A stretch of 64,000 nt of DNA, taken from Sporosarcina aquimarina. GTDB taxonomy: Bacteria; Bacillota; Bacilli; Bacillales_A; Planococcaceae. This document shows, one piece after another, positions 17,631 to 26,786 of this stretch; positions within the stretch are counted from its first letter, which is position 1; the number at the start of each line of letters is the position of its first letter. Location of the stretch: assembly GCF_023715615.1 (NCBI RefSeq), contig NZ_JAMBOM010000004.1:124001-188000 (forward strand), in the 5' to 3' direction. Made by a program: the position numbers and the translations under genes. The notes under the pieces are model-generated. The model worked only from the letters and a program-made list of their open reading frames with translations. It did not search any database and had not been told where the DNA came from.

Positions 17631-17708
17631 TCGCAATAGATTGACAAATCGCATTCTGGACCAATCTGTGGTAGGATTTATAACAAAACTAGATAGGACG
17701 TGACATGA

Positions 17709-18083
17709 ATGATTTCTATAACTATTCCTGAAATTGATGTAAAAATTGAACAACGGCTCCAAAAAGTATCTGCAAATATCGTTCCAATCAAACCGATTTG
17801 TGGATTTGTGGACTTACACGAAATACCACGAGACAAAGGCGGAATTATTTTGTTCTACAACAAACAAGATGAATTGCTATTTGTTGGGAAAGCACGAAAG
17901 CTACGTCCCCGAGTGAAAAAGCACTTGGAAGACAACGTATCACCATTAAAACCACATCGCGATGAAGTAAATAAAATTGCTGTTATCGTTGTAGACGATG
18001 CAATGGAACGAGAAATTTACGAAACGTATATCATTAACACAATGCGCGCTAAATACAACACAGATAAAGTCTTTTTCGAGTAA
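17709..18083 (+). CDS. GIY-YIG nuclease-domain protein (YurQ-like)
   Basis: A 124-aa single-domain GIY-YIG protein, related to the N-terminal nuclease domain of UvrC. The motif appears as GIILFYNKQDELLFVGKARKLRPRV, followed by KHL and the catalytic-type Glu in EREIYETYIINTM. Stand-alone proteins of this kind are annotated as nucleotide excision repair endonucleases in Bacillus (YurQ), but activity is unproven. The first Tyr of GIY is replaced (GII), so catalysis may be altered. The next gene starts 18 bp downstream and is probably cotranscribed. Confidence 0.75.
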   Translation: MISITIPEIDVKIEQRLQKVSANIVPIKPICGFVDLHEIPRDKGGIILFYNKQDELLFVGKARKLRPRVKKHLEDNVSPLKPHRDEVNKIAVIVVDDAMEREIYETYIINTMRAKYNTDKVFFE

Positions 18084-18101
18084 TACAAGGGGGCGAGCAC
18101 T

Positions 18102-19346
18102 TTGGACCAACGAATAGAAACTGTGCTAGAAGAATTGAAAGTAATGCTTGGACTTAAGCAATTTGTTCTTCATACACACTCACTTTCACAAGAAGTGTCT
18201 GCTTTTGGCGGATTTGATATCCTGCTGACGGCAGACTGGCTTCCTCCAGCAACAGAGGCACCTTTAGATGACGACATCCTTCCAGAAGGAACGGTTTCAA
18301 CTAGATATTCACTGCGTTTTCAGCAATTGCGACTTGCGATTACCCAAGGAGAGAAGTCTTTTGCTGATCCTATTGCTTCAAGTGAAGAAGCATTTTTAAA
18401 ATGGTCGCATCAGCATACAGGATTACGTGCTGGTAACGATTTTGTTTTGACTAATCGTACCGGAAATGGAATCGAAGGTCTCGTTGTACATAATGATGTT
18501 CCTGTACAAACTGACGGTTTTTTAGAACTTGAATGGGATGAGTCGGGAAGAATCATTCATTGTATGTTGCCTCTTCTTGCATCTAATGATTTCGACGAAG
18601 TTTTTTTTTCCATGACACTTGAAGCAATAGAGCCGCTTGTAAGACAGCAGCTTACTGCAATTCGATTGCCAATTGAGGATGAGGAACGCTTTGCAGATTA
18701 CTATGCTATTGATGAAGTGTTTATCGCACAAGATGGTACGGTCTTACCTTACTTTTCTGAAGAACAGAGTGCGTACTTCCCAAGAATTGTTTTACGGTGG
18801 GAATCTGTTTCAACCTATCAGTATGAAAGAATACGTATTCAGCCATTCAGCTGTGAATTGAGTTCTGAAGAAGCTTTTTCAATTCTAAGCAATCCTGGTA
18901 ATGTGTTATCGGATGATGCGGTTAAACACTGTCTACAATCTGCAACTAAATTTTTGTCTTCTCAGATTCCTGAAGAATCAGGCGAATGGGAAGCCTATCG
19001 CATTATGCAGCAGCCCGGAAATATAGAGGTCGTTTGCCGTAAATTAGGTGAAATTGCAGGTCCACTTCGCAGGAAACTTTTGATCATGCTCAACAAGGAT
19101 ACATATGAAGTGATGAATTTCATGGATTCAAGCGAAATGGCACAACTGTTTGAAGGATTTACACAACCTCGTGTCGAAACGGTTTCTCAGGAAGAAGCCT
19201 TTGAAAAAATGGTTACGTATATTACACTTGAACCTAAATATGTCTACCATCAATACGCGGGAACATACAAATTATGTGGATTGCTGGATTCTGAGGAATG
19301 TATAGATGCCGTGACAGGCGAACTGAAACAACTTAATGAATTGTAA
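18102..19346 (+). CDS. protein of unknown function (414 aa)
   Basis: A 414-aa acidic, soluble protein. I recognise no domain. Visible features are a beta-rich N-terminal half with several FGGFD/ELEWDESGRI strands and a helical C-terminal half. There is no signal peptide, membrane span or Cys cluster. The start is TTG 18102, placed after a good AAGGGGGCGAG site. It lies 18 bp behind the GIY-YIG gene and 33 bp ahead of the NSS transporter, so all three may form one transcript, but nothing in the sequence says what it does. Confidence 0.75.
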   Translation: MDQRIETVLEELKVMLGLKQFVLHTHSLSQEVSAFGGFDILLTADWLPPATEAPLDDDILPEGTVSTRYSLRFQQLRLAITQGEKSFADPIASSEEAFLKWSHQHTGLRAGNDFVLTNRTGNGIEGLVVHNDVPVQTDGFLELEWDESGRIIHCMLPLLASNDFDEVFFSMTLEAIEPLVRQQLTAIRLPIEDEERFADYYAIDEVFIAQDGTVLPYFSEEQSAYFPRIVLRWESVSTYQYERIRIQPFSCELSSEEAFSILSNPGNVLSDDAVKHCLQSATKFLSSQIPEESGEWEAYRIMQQPGNIEVVCRKLGEIAGPLRRKLLIMLNKDTYEVMNFMDSSEMAQLFEGFTQPRVETVSQEEAFEKMVTYITLEPKYVYHQYAGTYKLCGLLDSEECIDAVTGELKQLNEL

Positions 19347-19379
19347 ACTTTTTGGTTTGCTTGAAACGAGGTTTGAAAG

Positions 19380-20702
19380 ATGAGGGAACGGGAACAATGG
19401 ACATCTAAAATTGGATTCATATTAGCAGCAGCGGGAAGCGCAATTGGTCTGGGTGCTATATGGAAATTCCCTTATATGGCGGGGATGAATGGCGGTAGCG
19501 TGTTTGTTCTGCTATTCATAGTGAGTACACTGTTGATTGGATTACCGATTTTACTAGCGGAATTTGTTATTGGTAGACGTGGACAGGCAGATGTCGTCAC
19601 GTCGCTTGAGAAGTTATCGAAAGGCCGGAACTGGAACTGGGTCGGATGGATGGGGCTAATTGCATCTTTCATCATTTTATCGTTTTATAGCGTTGTTGGA
19701 GGCTGGATCTTATCATATCTCGCTCGTTCTTTGACGGGTGGACTATCTGGGGCCGACTATGGCGGATTATTTAACGATATTATTGCAGATCCAATGGAAG
19801 TGCTAATTGCGCAGGCAGCGTTCCTGGCGATTACGGTTTGGATCGTACAGAGTGGAATAAGAGGTGGCATTGAGCGTGCAAGTCGATGGATGATGCCATT
19901 GCTGTTCATCTTTTTCATTTTACTCGCTGTACGTTCACTGACACTTGATGGCGCAATGGAAGGGATACGCTTCTTGTTCGTACCAGACTGGAGCTACTTG
20001 ACGGGGAAAACGATTCTCATGGCACTTGGTCAAGCATTCTTCTCTCTGAGCGTAGGTGTAACAGCGATGATGACCTATGCTTCCTACTTACATAGAGAAG
20101 AACGCCTTGGTCAATCTGCTCTAAATGTGTCGATATTGAATATTGTCATTTCTTTGCTCGCAGGAATTGTTATTTTCCCTGCAGTGTTTGCGCTTGGCCA
20201 GTCACCAACTGAAGGTCCGGGACTTATTTTTGTAGTGCTACCAGCAATTTTTAATCAAATTCCATTTGGCGGATTTTTCTTAATTGTATTCTTCATATTA
20301 ATGTTGTTTGCGACCTTGACTTCAGCAATTGCGATGCTTGAAATAGTCGTTTCCACAGGAATCCGTAAGAAACACGATCGACGACGACGAGCAGCATGGA
20401 CATTTGGTGGATTAATTTTCTTAGTGGGAATTCCGAGTGCGTTATCATTTGGCATTCTCGGGGATATTAAAATCTTTGGCAGTTCAGTATTTGATTTCGC
20501 TGATCTTCTCACAAGTCGAATTGCTATGCCGTTAGGAGCACTTGCAGTCTCAATCTTCGCAGGATATGTGCTAAGTCAGAAAGACACTGCAGACGAATTA
20601 GATATGAATTCGACTCTCCATAAAATATGGAAAGTCCTTGTGCGATATATTGTTCCAGCAGCCATTGTCATTATTTTTGTGACTTGGGTTGTTGAATTAT
20701 AA
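19380..20702 (+). CDS. sodium-dependent transporter, NSS (SNF) family (YhdH/YocR-like)
   Basis: A 440-aa neurotransmitter:sodium symporter family protein with 11-12 membrane helices. The N-terminal signature SKIGFILAAAGSAIGLGAIWKFPYM, the sodium/substrate site of helix 1, is intact, as are the GQAFFSLSVG segment of helix 6 and the SAIAMLE segment of helix 8. Relatives import amino acids such as leucine, tyrosine or tryptophan with sodium. The start ATG follows GAGGTTTG. It may be cotranscribed with the preceding gene and ends at a strong terminator. Confidence 0.92.
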   Translation: MREREQWTSKIGFILAAAGSAIGLGAIWKFPYMAGMNGGSVFVLLFIVSTLLIGLPILLAEFVIGRRGQADVVTSLEKLSKGRNWNWVGWMGLIASFIILSFYSVVGGWILSYLARSLTGGLSGADYGGLFNDIIADPMEVLIAQAAFLAITVWIVQSGIRGGIERASRWMMPLLFIFFILLAVRSLTLDGAMEGIRFLFVPDWSYLTGKTILMALGQAFFSLSVGVTAMMTYASYLHREERLGQSALNVSILNIVISLLAGIVIFPAVFALGQSPTEGPGLIFVVLPAIFNQIPFGGFFLIVFFILMLFATLTSAIAMLEIVVSTGIRKKHDRRRRAAWTFGGLIFLVGIPSALSFGILGDIKIFGSSVFDFADLLTSRIAMPLGALAVSIFAGYVLSQKDTADELDMNSTLHKIWKVLVRYIVPAAIVIIFVTWVVEL

Positions 20703-20704
20703 TA

Positions 20705-20745
20705 AACAAGCCGTGTGCTATTTAGCGCATGGCTTGTTTTTTTTG
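20705..20745 (+). terminator. terminator after the NSS transporter
   Basis: AACAAGCC and GGCTTGTT (20731-20738) with inner TGTGC/GCGCA pairing, followed by a run of eight T. Confidence 0.92.
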
Positions 20746-20851
20746 TTCCGAACCATAGAAAATTGAAACTAATCTCACAATAATACGTACATATATCTAA
20801 AGGAACTAATTTACATTCGCAGAGCATACCAAACAAGAGAGAGGGTTTGCG

Positions 20852-21499
20852 ATGAAAGGTCAATTCACTAAAAAAAGAATATCTTTAGTAACAACCTTAG
20901 CATTGGCTTGTGTGATTGCTACTGGATGTACACAACAAGGCGAAGCAAATGAAGGAAAAAAAAGTGGAGTCGTAGCTGAAGCTGAAACAACAGTTTCAAG
21001 TGTAAAAAAGAATATCCAAACAGTAGAAGCTGTGTTACAACAAGAATTAAATAGTCCGGATGAGAAATACATTCATTTGGCCGATGCGGCGATGGGTGGT
21101 CGAGAAGATCCAGAGAGTGTAATTCAAAAAGAGAATGAAATGAAACTTTTAAGTTATGTGAAAGAAAAATATCAACCTTATTTTACTGATGAAGGCATAG
21201 AAAGAGCTCGAAGTACAAATATGCTCTTTCAATACCATTCCCAGTTCGTTTTTGATGAAGAGTACCAAATAAGACTTTTAGATTCAGAAGTGAAGCAAAG
21301 TGAAATTGATACTGCGAGTAATCAGTATCAATTTACAGCTATAGTTGAATTATTATCACCTGGTGAAGAACCTTCTCAGCACGAACTAGAAGGAAGAGCA
21401 ATTTTTTCAACGAAAGAAGGAAAAATTGGAGACTTCGTACTTGGCCAAAAGGATCCAACACTTTCAAAGAAAATATTCGAACTTGCTGCAAAGCCATGA
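20852..21499 (+). CDS. putative lipoprotein of unknown function
   Basis: A 215-aa predicted lipoprotein: signal peptide with KKRIS n-region, hydrophobic core and lipobox ATGC at about residue 26. The mature part is charged and helical at first, then a small alpha/beta domain (about residues 120-215) resembling the C-terminal halves of other Bacillales hypothetical lipoproteins. I do not recognise a named domain. The ATG follows AGAGAGGG. It is monocistronic with a terminator 35 bp downstream. Confidence 0.72.
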   Translation: MKGQFTKKRISLVTTLALACVIATGCTQQGEANEGKKSGVVAEAETTVSSVKKNIQTVEAVLQQELNSPDEKYIHLADAAMGGREDPESVIQKENEMKLLSYVKEKYQPYFTDEGIERARSTNMLFQYHSQFVFDEEYQIRLLDSEVKQSEIDTASNQYQFTAIVELLSPGEEPSQHELEGRAIFSTKEGKIGDFVLGQKDPTLSKKIFELAAKP

Positions 21500-21534
21500 A
21501 ACTAAGTTGATTTTAAAGCTTGTAGATAAAACGG

Positions 21535-21576
21535 GATGCTGGTGAACTATTAAACGCCAGCATTTCATTTTTTTAT
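21535..21576 (+). terminator. terminator after the lipoprotein gene
   Basis: ATGCTGG (21536-21542) pairs with CCAGCAT (21557-21563); T-rich tract TTCATTTTTTT follows. Confidence 0.85.
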
Positions 21577-21784
21577 AACGAATTCTCTATTTTACTCTCC
21601 TACAACGTAATGAATCTTTCAAGAAGTTCTTTAAACGGAATAGAAATCAAAATCCACTATGAAAATCACTTGAGAAAATAAAATGACTGGGTGTGAGTTC
21701 GGGTACAAGCATGTTCTATAGAGTGCAAATGGCAAATTCTACAAAACAACAAGCAGTACAAACTTAGGTTCTGGGGGAAAACAA

Positions 21785-22609
21785 ATGACAGCATATCAAT
21801 TAAATAAAAAAACAAAGGACTTTTTAAATGAACATAAACTATACGAAGACGATGAAATTCAGCAAATCCAATTACAACATCGTTTGAGTCTAGTGAAAGC
21901 ATTCAATCTTCCTAAAGGTGGCAGAATCTTAGAAATAGGATGTGGGCAAGGCGATACAACAATGGCAATTGCTCATGTAATAGGCGAAAACGGGAAAGTA
22001 GTCGCAATCGACAACGCCAGCCGAGATTACGGAGCACCATTCACCTTAGGCGAAGCAACGGACCATATTTTGCACTCCACTTTAGGAGAACGAATAACGT
22101 TTCACTTGGATACAGAATTTACTGATTTTGAAGTTACAGTTCCTTTCGATGTTGCTGTATTCTCTCACTGCTCCTGGTACTTTAAAGACCCCGTTGAACT
22201 TCATAGCTTTCTCAAAAGACTTCGTGGAATGACAAAACGAATTTGTTTTGCAGAATGGGATCTTCAATTTACAGAAATGACACAACGAACTCACTTCGTT
22301 GCTGTATCGATACTTGCCCTCTACTCCCAATTTGTAGAGAATGAGAGTAATGTGCAAAATCTATTTAACAAATCCCAAATCCTGCATCTACTTGAACAAG
22401 CAGGATTCCAAATTGAAAAACAAACAACAGTGGATGCGACATTTCTACCTGATGCCAAGTGGGAAAAGGATTATGCAAATAGTATCCGAACAGAGTTCAT
22501 ACAAGCTGCTTCTCAAATGGAATCCTTCTTATCAAGTTATTATGAGTTAATGAATGATCCTCAACACGAAGAACTTTCATTGAACAGTTTTGTTGTTACT
22601 GCAAGATAA
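21785..22609 (+). CDS. class I SAM-dependent methyltransferase
   Basis: A 274-aa Rossmann-fold methyltransferase. Motif I is GGRILEIGCGQGDTTMA (SAM-binding Gly-rich loop) at about residue 45, with the acidic residue of motif II in VVAIDNASRDYG. The C-terminal part contains aromatic residues that may form the substrate pocket, but substrate cannot be predicted (small molecule more likely than nucleic acid, from the lack of a basic domain). The start ATG follows TGGGGGAAA. It is convergent with the YqcI/YcgG gene. Confidence 0.85.
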   Translation: MTAYQLNKKTKDFLNEHKLYEDDEIQQIQLQHRLSLVKAFNLPKGGRILEIGCGQGDTTMAIAHVIGENGKVVAIDNASRDYGAPFTLGEATDHILHSTLGERITFHLDTEFTDFEVTVPFDVAVFSHCSWYFKDPVELHSFLKRLRGMTKRICFAEWDLQFTEMTQRTHFVAVSILALYSQFVENESNVQNLFNKSQILHLLEQAGFQIEKQTTVDATFLPDAKWEKDYANSIRTEFIQAASQMESFLSSYYELMNDPQHEELSLNSFVVTAR

Positions 22610-22651
22610 CTTAATTCAAAAATCCTTACTTCTGTATGCTAGTAGAGAGAT

Positions 22652-22682
22652 AGAAAAGCCGCCCCTCAGGACGGCTCTCTTC
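22652..22682. terminator. possible hairpin between convergent genes
   Basis: AGCCG (22657-22661) and CGGCT (22672-22676) with flanking AGA/TCT pairs; the stop of the minus-strand gene lies in the loop. The T tract is poor. Confidence 0.45.
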
Positions 22683-23412
22683 TAATTTCCTTATGCGTGA
22701 AAGGGCACTTCCCTTGAATGGGTTCACTATCATCACCGATGAAGAATTGTTTCCACTCATTATGCTCTGGGTCGCCAAAATGGCTAATATCGGGGTGTTT
22801 CGGCAAATGATCCCAAGCTTCCACTCGTTCACGAACTTTTTCCCGTGACATGATCCCACCTTGTTCAGTTCCTTTTAAGCCTTTGAAGATTTTGCGTGGC
22901 TGAAATCCAATCACCATTGCGTTCCCGAGGTCACGGGTCTTTCGTTGCTTGTATGAGGGGGAATTACCAAATGCGAAAATGGGTTCACCGTGGAATCGGA
23001 AATCCCACAAATGATGGTCAGGATCACGAGGACTGTCGATTGGCCACTCGACTTCATCAACTTCATGTAGGTATTGAAGGATTTCCCAAAACTGTTTGCG
23101 ATAATCTTCAAGTGTTCGTTCTGTTGAAAATGGCTCAACGAAAACAAATAATCCATGTCTTTTATGGTTCGGATCTGCAAAGAGTTTCAAGAAGTCAATG
23201 AGTGCTTGGGGGAGATTACTCCAATCTCTTTGTGTAATATATGCATAACGCAATTCACCTTTCAGCTGACCATTTATACCGAAATAGCAAGGAAACGTCT
23301 TATCTGTTACAGTATTCTTAAACGTTTTGTACTCACGAAGTAACCACTTTGGTAAGTCCGTCCTCGTTTCTAACTCCTCTTTTGTTAGCAATGTACTTTT
23401 TGTATGAATCAA
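22666..23412 (-). CDS. YqcI/YcgG family protein (GntA-like heme oxygenase family)
   Basis: A 248-aa member of the YqcI/YcgG family (PF08892). The family includes GntA, a heme-dependent N-hydroxylase of guanitoxin biosynthesis, and similar heme enzymes that oxidise nitrogen or guanidine groups; whether this copy binds heme is inference. Characteristic blocks are FPCYFGINGQLKGELRYAY, LFVFVEPF, FRFHGEPIFAFGNSPSY and CPFTHKE at the end. It must start at TTG 23412, behind AAGGAAGG with 6-nt spacing, because the nearby ATG is out of frame. No biosynthetic partner gene is next to it. Confidence 0.82.
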   Translation of the reverse strand: MIHTKSTLLTKEELETRTDLPKWLLREYKTFKNTVTDKTFPCYFGINGQLKGELRYAYITQRDWSNLPQALIDFLKLFADPNHKRHGLFVFVEPFSTERTLEDYRKQFWEILQYLHEVDEVEWPIDSPRDPDHHLWDFRFHGEPIFAFGNSPSYKQRKTRDLGNAMVIGFQPRKIFKGLKGTEQGGIMSREKVRERVEAWDHLPKHPDISHFGDPEHNEWKQFFIGDDSEPIQGKCPFTHKEIRREPS

Positions 23413-23524
23413 TCCATGCCTTCCTTTCCTTAGATTTCTTTACACTGACAATACGCATAATAAATTGTTACTATGACAACGTATAATTCGTGGAGACATT
23501 TCATATACTAATAATCACAGAGGC

Positions 23525-23619
23525 GCGGCACAGCTCTGTCCCGCGACAGGGGCACTTTCGGCAGAAGGTGGAAAACAATACTCAGCCCATTCCGACTAGG
23601 GATTGCCTAGTAGTGCCGC
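23525..23619 (+). ncRNA. candidate structured RNA with four-way junction (cloverleaf)
   Basis: Within 95 nt four helices pack with almost no spare bases. P1 is GCGGCAC (23525-23531) with GTGCCGC (23613-23619). P2 is CTCTGTC (23534-23540) with GACAGGG (23545-23551), loop CCGC. P3 is CACTTTC (23553-23559) with GAAGGTG (23564-23570), loop GGCA. P4 is ACTAGG (23595-23600) with CCTAGT (23606-23611), loop GATTG. A 24-nt linker lies between P3 and P4. TATAAT at 23482-23487 lies about 40 bp upstream and a strong terminator stands at 23704-23750. It lacks tRNA consensus bases. The strand is inferred from the terminator. Confidence 0.55.
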
Positions 23620-23703
23620 AACAATATAATTTGGACAAATTCTCTTCATCAATTAGGAAACTAGAGAACAGTAAATCACTACACAAAAATTTCATATCAT
23701 GAA

Positions 23704-23752
23704 GAAACCAGTTTGACTACATTTCATTGGTAGCTAAACTGGTTTCTTTTGG
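23704..23752 (+). terminator. strong terminator, possibly ending the candidate RNA
   Basis: An 11-bp perfect stem GAAACCAGTTT (23704-23714) with AAACTGGTTTC (23736-23746), inner CTAC/GTAG pairs, then TTTT. No ORF upstream on this strand explains it, so it may end the structured transcript from 23.5 kb. Confidence 0.85.
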
Positions 23753-23993
23753 GGTTCTATGACAATAGCTTTCGAATGAAGGGTGACTGGATAAATGATA
23801 AGAGTAAATGAATTTCGAGGAAGTTCAGCTATGTGAGGTCTTTCGGTAGTTTCCTTTAATTTTCGGAACTCGACCTACTTTTTCAAGACAATTCCACAAA
23901 ATTAACGTATGATAATGAAGGTTACTAGTTTCTACTGAAATAAGTAGCTAGAGAAAAAGTAAGACTATATAAATTTCGAAAGTGAGCATCCAC

Positions 23994-24641
23994 ATGTTAT
24001 TCATTCACAATATTATCAGTTTTATCTTACACATCGACGAACACTTAAATGAAATCATAAGGAATTTTGGAACTTGGTCCTATGTCATACTTTTTCTGAT
24101 TGTCTTCGTAGAAACAGGAATTGTCATCTTTCCGTTTCTACCAGGTGACTCTCTTCTGTTCGCAGCGGGTGCTCTCGCAGCAGCTAAGAACGCATTTAAT
24201 CTCGGCTTATTAATCTTTGTATTCTTTGCGGCCGCAGTTATTGGTGATACTGTCAATTATCATATTGGGAAAACACTAGGAACCACGATTACGCAAAATC
24301 GATGGATCGGGCGTTTGGTCAAACAGGAAAAAGTCGACCAGGCAGAAAAGTTCTTTAACAAGCATGGCGGGAAAACAATTGTAATTGCTCGATTCATGCC
24401 ATTCATCCGAACGTTTATTCCTTTCATCGCTGGCTCTAGCCGAATGGATTATCGATATTTCCTCACATACAATATTTTAGGCGCAGCACTTTGGGTTGGG
24501 CTATTCACAATTGTCGGATACCTATTCGGAAATATTCCATTTGTTAAAGACAATTTCTCCACAATCATCATGGCCGTCATTGTGTTATCGATTCTACCCC
24601 CAATCATTTCTTACGTGAAGAGTCGTGTTCGTAGGAAGTGA
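23994..24641 (+). CDS. DedA family membrane protein
   Basis: A 215-aa DedA-family integral membrane protein with about five hydrophobic segments and the re-entrant-loop motifs of the family: ETGIVIFPFLPGDSLLFAAGAL near the N-terminus and the FxRF-type ARFMPFIRTFIPFIAG with conserved Arg residues. DedA proteins act as lipid scramblases or transporters (some recycle undecaprenyl phosphate) and affect proton-motive force and antimicrobial tolerance. ATG 23994 was chosen over GTG 23982 because AAAGTGAG is properly placed only for the former. Monocistronic. Confidence 0.93.
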   Translation: MLFIHNIISFILHIDEHLNEIIRNFGTWSYVILFLIVFVETGIVIFPFLPGDSLLFAAGALAAAKNAFNLGLLIFVFFAAAVIGDTVNYHIGKTLGTTITQNRWIGRLVKQEKVDQAEKFFNKHGGKTIVIARFMPFIRTFIPFIAGSSRMDYRYFLTYNILGAALWVGLFTIVGYLFGNIPFVKDNFSTIIMAVIVLSILPPIISYVKSRVRRK

Positions 24642-24709
24642 AAGTAAAAGAAATTATCAGCTGGTGTATCCTGTTTTTTTGAATGAATGGAAGTAAGCAA
24701 TTAGATGAG

Positions 24710-24760
24710 CATCCGATGCAGCACACCGATTATGAGGGTGTGCTGCATCGGATGTTTTGT
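24710..24760 (+). terminator. strong terminator downstream of dedA
   Basis: A perfect 18-bp stem (24710-24727 with 24737-24754), 9-nt loop, followed by TTTTG. Confidence 0.92.
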
Positions 24761-24907
24761 TGTCTATAGGGAAGAGCAGTCGTGAAAAGATCATTACTTA
24801 TTATATGTAAGAATGTGGTTCATTCCGATTGTCAGGTATTTGTTTAAACTGGCTGTATGAAGATTGGACACTTGAGCCATTCTGTAAGAATAGGGAGGGG
24901 AATCAGC

Positions 24908-25453
24908 ATGAGACGATTGTTTTTCATAGGTATGTGTTCATTGCTACTTGCGGCATGTGGAAATCACGAAGGTTTAAATAATGGAAAATCGACTAAACAA
25001 GAGGTAATGGCGGAGCAATTAAAAGCAGGGAACGTTGTTAATGAGAAAAACTTTGAAACGCGTCAAAAAATAGTGGAATCCGCTTTGAAAGACACCAAGT
25101 TTGGTGATTTGGTTCACGTGGAGGGGCTAAATAGTAAAGAACCCTATTCTTTGGAAATTGAATACAAAGGAAAAGAGAATCTCTCTGAAAAAATGACAAT
25201 TAAAAGCATTCAACTTACAGTTCGTGATGCCGTGTATGCTATTAAAGAACTCGGTATAAATATCGATTCTATTTCAGTGAATATAAAATATCCATTTGTT
25301 GATAATTATGGGAATACTTCTAATCGTTACGTCATTAAATCTAAGTATACAGCTTCTACAGTAAAACGATTAAATGAAGACAGGAGAAATTTTAAGGAAG
25401 AAAACTTACCAGTTGTTGCGGATGAGTGGTGGGCACATCCGTCATTTGAATAA
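24908..25453 (+). CDS. putative lipoprotein of unknown function
   Basis: A 181-aa predicted lipoprotein with a short signal peptide (MRRLFFIGMCSLLLAAC) and lipobox LAAC. The mature protein is charged and hydrophilic, alpha/beta, with a central EPYSLEIEYKGKENLSEK segment; no family recognised. ATG 24908 follows GGGAGGGGAATC; upstream in-frame ATG 24857 would bury the signal peptide. It is monocistronic. Confidence 0.75.
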   Translation: MRRLFFIGMCSLLLAACGNHEGLNNGKSTKQEVMAEQLKAGNVVNEKNFETRQKIVESALKDTKFGDLVHVEGLNSKEPYSLEIEYKGKENLSEKMTIKSIQLTVRDAVYAIKELGINIDSISVNIKYPFVDNYGNTSNRYVIKSKYTASTVKRLNEDRRNFKEENLPVVADEWWAHPSFE

Positions 25454-25523
25454 TAACTAGTAGAAACAGAAACACTGCAAGGAACTAACTAGGATCAACA
25501 GCACATTGCAACCAAATACACGA

Positions 25524-25913
25524 TTATCCTTCTATTAAAGCATAATATTCTATGTATTCATCTGAATTTATTACAACTAGTACATAGGGAGTTCTTCCAA
25601 GTTTGTACTCTTCAGTAGAAAATACTTCCGTGCCTTTTGGCAATTGACTTGCATAAAAATCTTGAAAGAACAATGTACTAGTAGTTTGCTTTTTTATTTC
25701 CCCAATTTTAAACAGCTTAGAGAGGTCATACGTAGACTCGGTTACTGAATTGTTGTTTTTCGTATAGATAAGACTACCGACTTTTATAATATCCACTTCT
25801 TTATTCCCTTTTAAAATGTCTTTTGCTGTTGGATTCCCTGTTGAGGCGGAAGAACAGCCCACCAAGAAAAACAGTACGGTTGCAATCATCACGAACATCG
25901 AGAAAAACTTCAT
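25524..25913 (-). CDS. putative small lipoprotein
   Basis: A 129-aa predicted lipoprotein (MKFFSMFVMIATVLFFLVGC) with lipobox LVGC, then a Ser/Thr-rich start and a small beta-rich domain with LGRTPYVLVVINSDEYIEYYALIEG at the end. No family recognised. ATG 25913 is preferred: GGAAG lies 8 bases upstream, and GTG 25922 would leave no spacing. It is convergent with the preceding lipoprotein gene and followed on its 5' side by a long non-coding stretch. Confidence 0.7.
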   Translation of the reverse strand: MKFFSMFVMIATVLFFLVGCSSASTGNPTAKDILKGNKEVDIIKVGSLIYTKNNNSVTESTYDLSKLFKIGEIKKQTTSTLFFQDFYASQLPKGTEVFSTEEYKLGRTPYVLVVINSDEYIEYYALIEG

Positions 25914-25922
25914 CGGGTCCAC

Positions 25923-26786
25923 TTCCAGTCTATAATTTTTGCGTAGAATACTTTGGTTTTCAGCTCAACTTGATGTAATATATACTTTCCATGAACACTG
26001 CAGGAGTTTCACAAATGCTTATTATCAGTTTGATAGCTCATACTCATTGTAACAAATTGTGTGTTTTCTTTTATCACAATTTCCCAGGAAATGATAATGA
26101 AAGATTACTTTTATAATCCGACCTGTCATAGATAGGAGTAGAAGAAAAATCTAAAGAAATCATCAATCAAATCCCTTGTCAGATAATTGATATTGCTACC
26201 AAAATGAGGGGAATCATACGCTAAAACATATTGGAATTTTGGTTACCTTACGGATAAAGGATGACCCTATTATGAAGAGTGGGGGTATGGGTACAGGATA
26301 TCTTACACCAGGAAATTGGTCTCGATTACATAGGATGATGGACCTCATACAACCATTTGGGAATAATATCATGACAGAGCGTAGATTGATTTCAACGGTT
26401 CACGCTCTCGAAAAGATTTTCCCATAAACTTAGCCTACTAGAATATGAAATTCTTACTGGCAGTGAACTGAAGAACACTACCACACAGAAACTATAATAG
26501 AGTGAAAACTTGGGAACGACTGTTTCTTTACACGCAAGACTCTTTGATTGTGGTTTTTTTCGTATATGCCATCCTTCAATATTTAAGTTACAAATAGTAG
26601 CATTAGTAGTTGCCTTCTCTATCTTCTTAAAAATACGTTCCCTTTACTCACATAAGTAATTCTGATTTTACCGCCGAGTTCAACAGGGATTTATATCCAT
26701 ATATTCTATAGATTTGTCAACATACTCTCATTCTGATTCCTGTATACTAATAGTTAGAAAGATAATGACGAACTGAGGGTTATTGA
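25923..26786. other. 864-bp stretch without a convincing gene
   Basis: A 62-codon ORF at 26239-26427 (starting TTG, ending EKIFP) has no SD and no recognised family; its composition is not clearly coding. The rest is AT-rich. A TATACTAAT -10-like sequence near 26743 probably serves the hydrolase gene that starts at 26787, but no good -35 is paired with it. No repeat or hairpin stands out. Confidence 0.5.

Noticed and set aside
23525..23619. Cloverleaf could be a tRNA gene.
   Set aside because: Arms have 4-5 nt loops instead of 7-8, there is no TTCRA T-loop, no conserved D-arm bases and no CCA context on either strand.
23490..23702. 70-codon ORF on the plus strand.
   Set aside because: It runs across the structured RNA candidate, has no SD and no protein-like pattern.
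26239..26427. 62-codon ORF in the gap before the hydrolase gene.
   Set aside because: TTG start without SD, no family match, no evidence of coding bias; kept only as a note in the gap entry.
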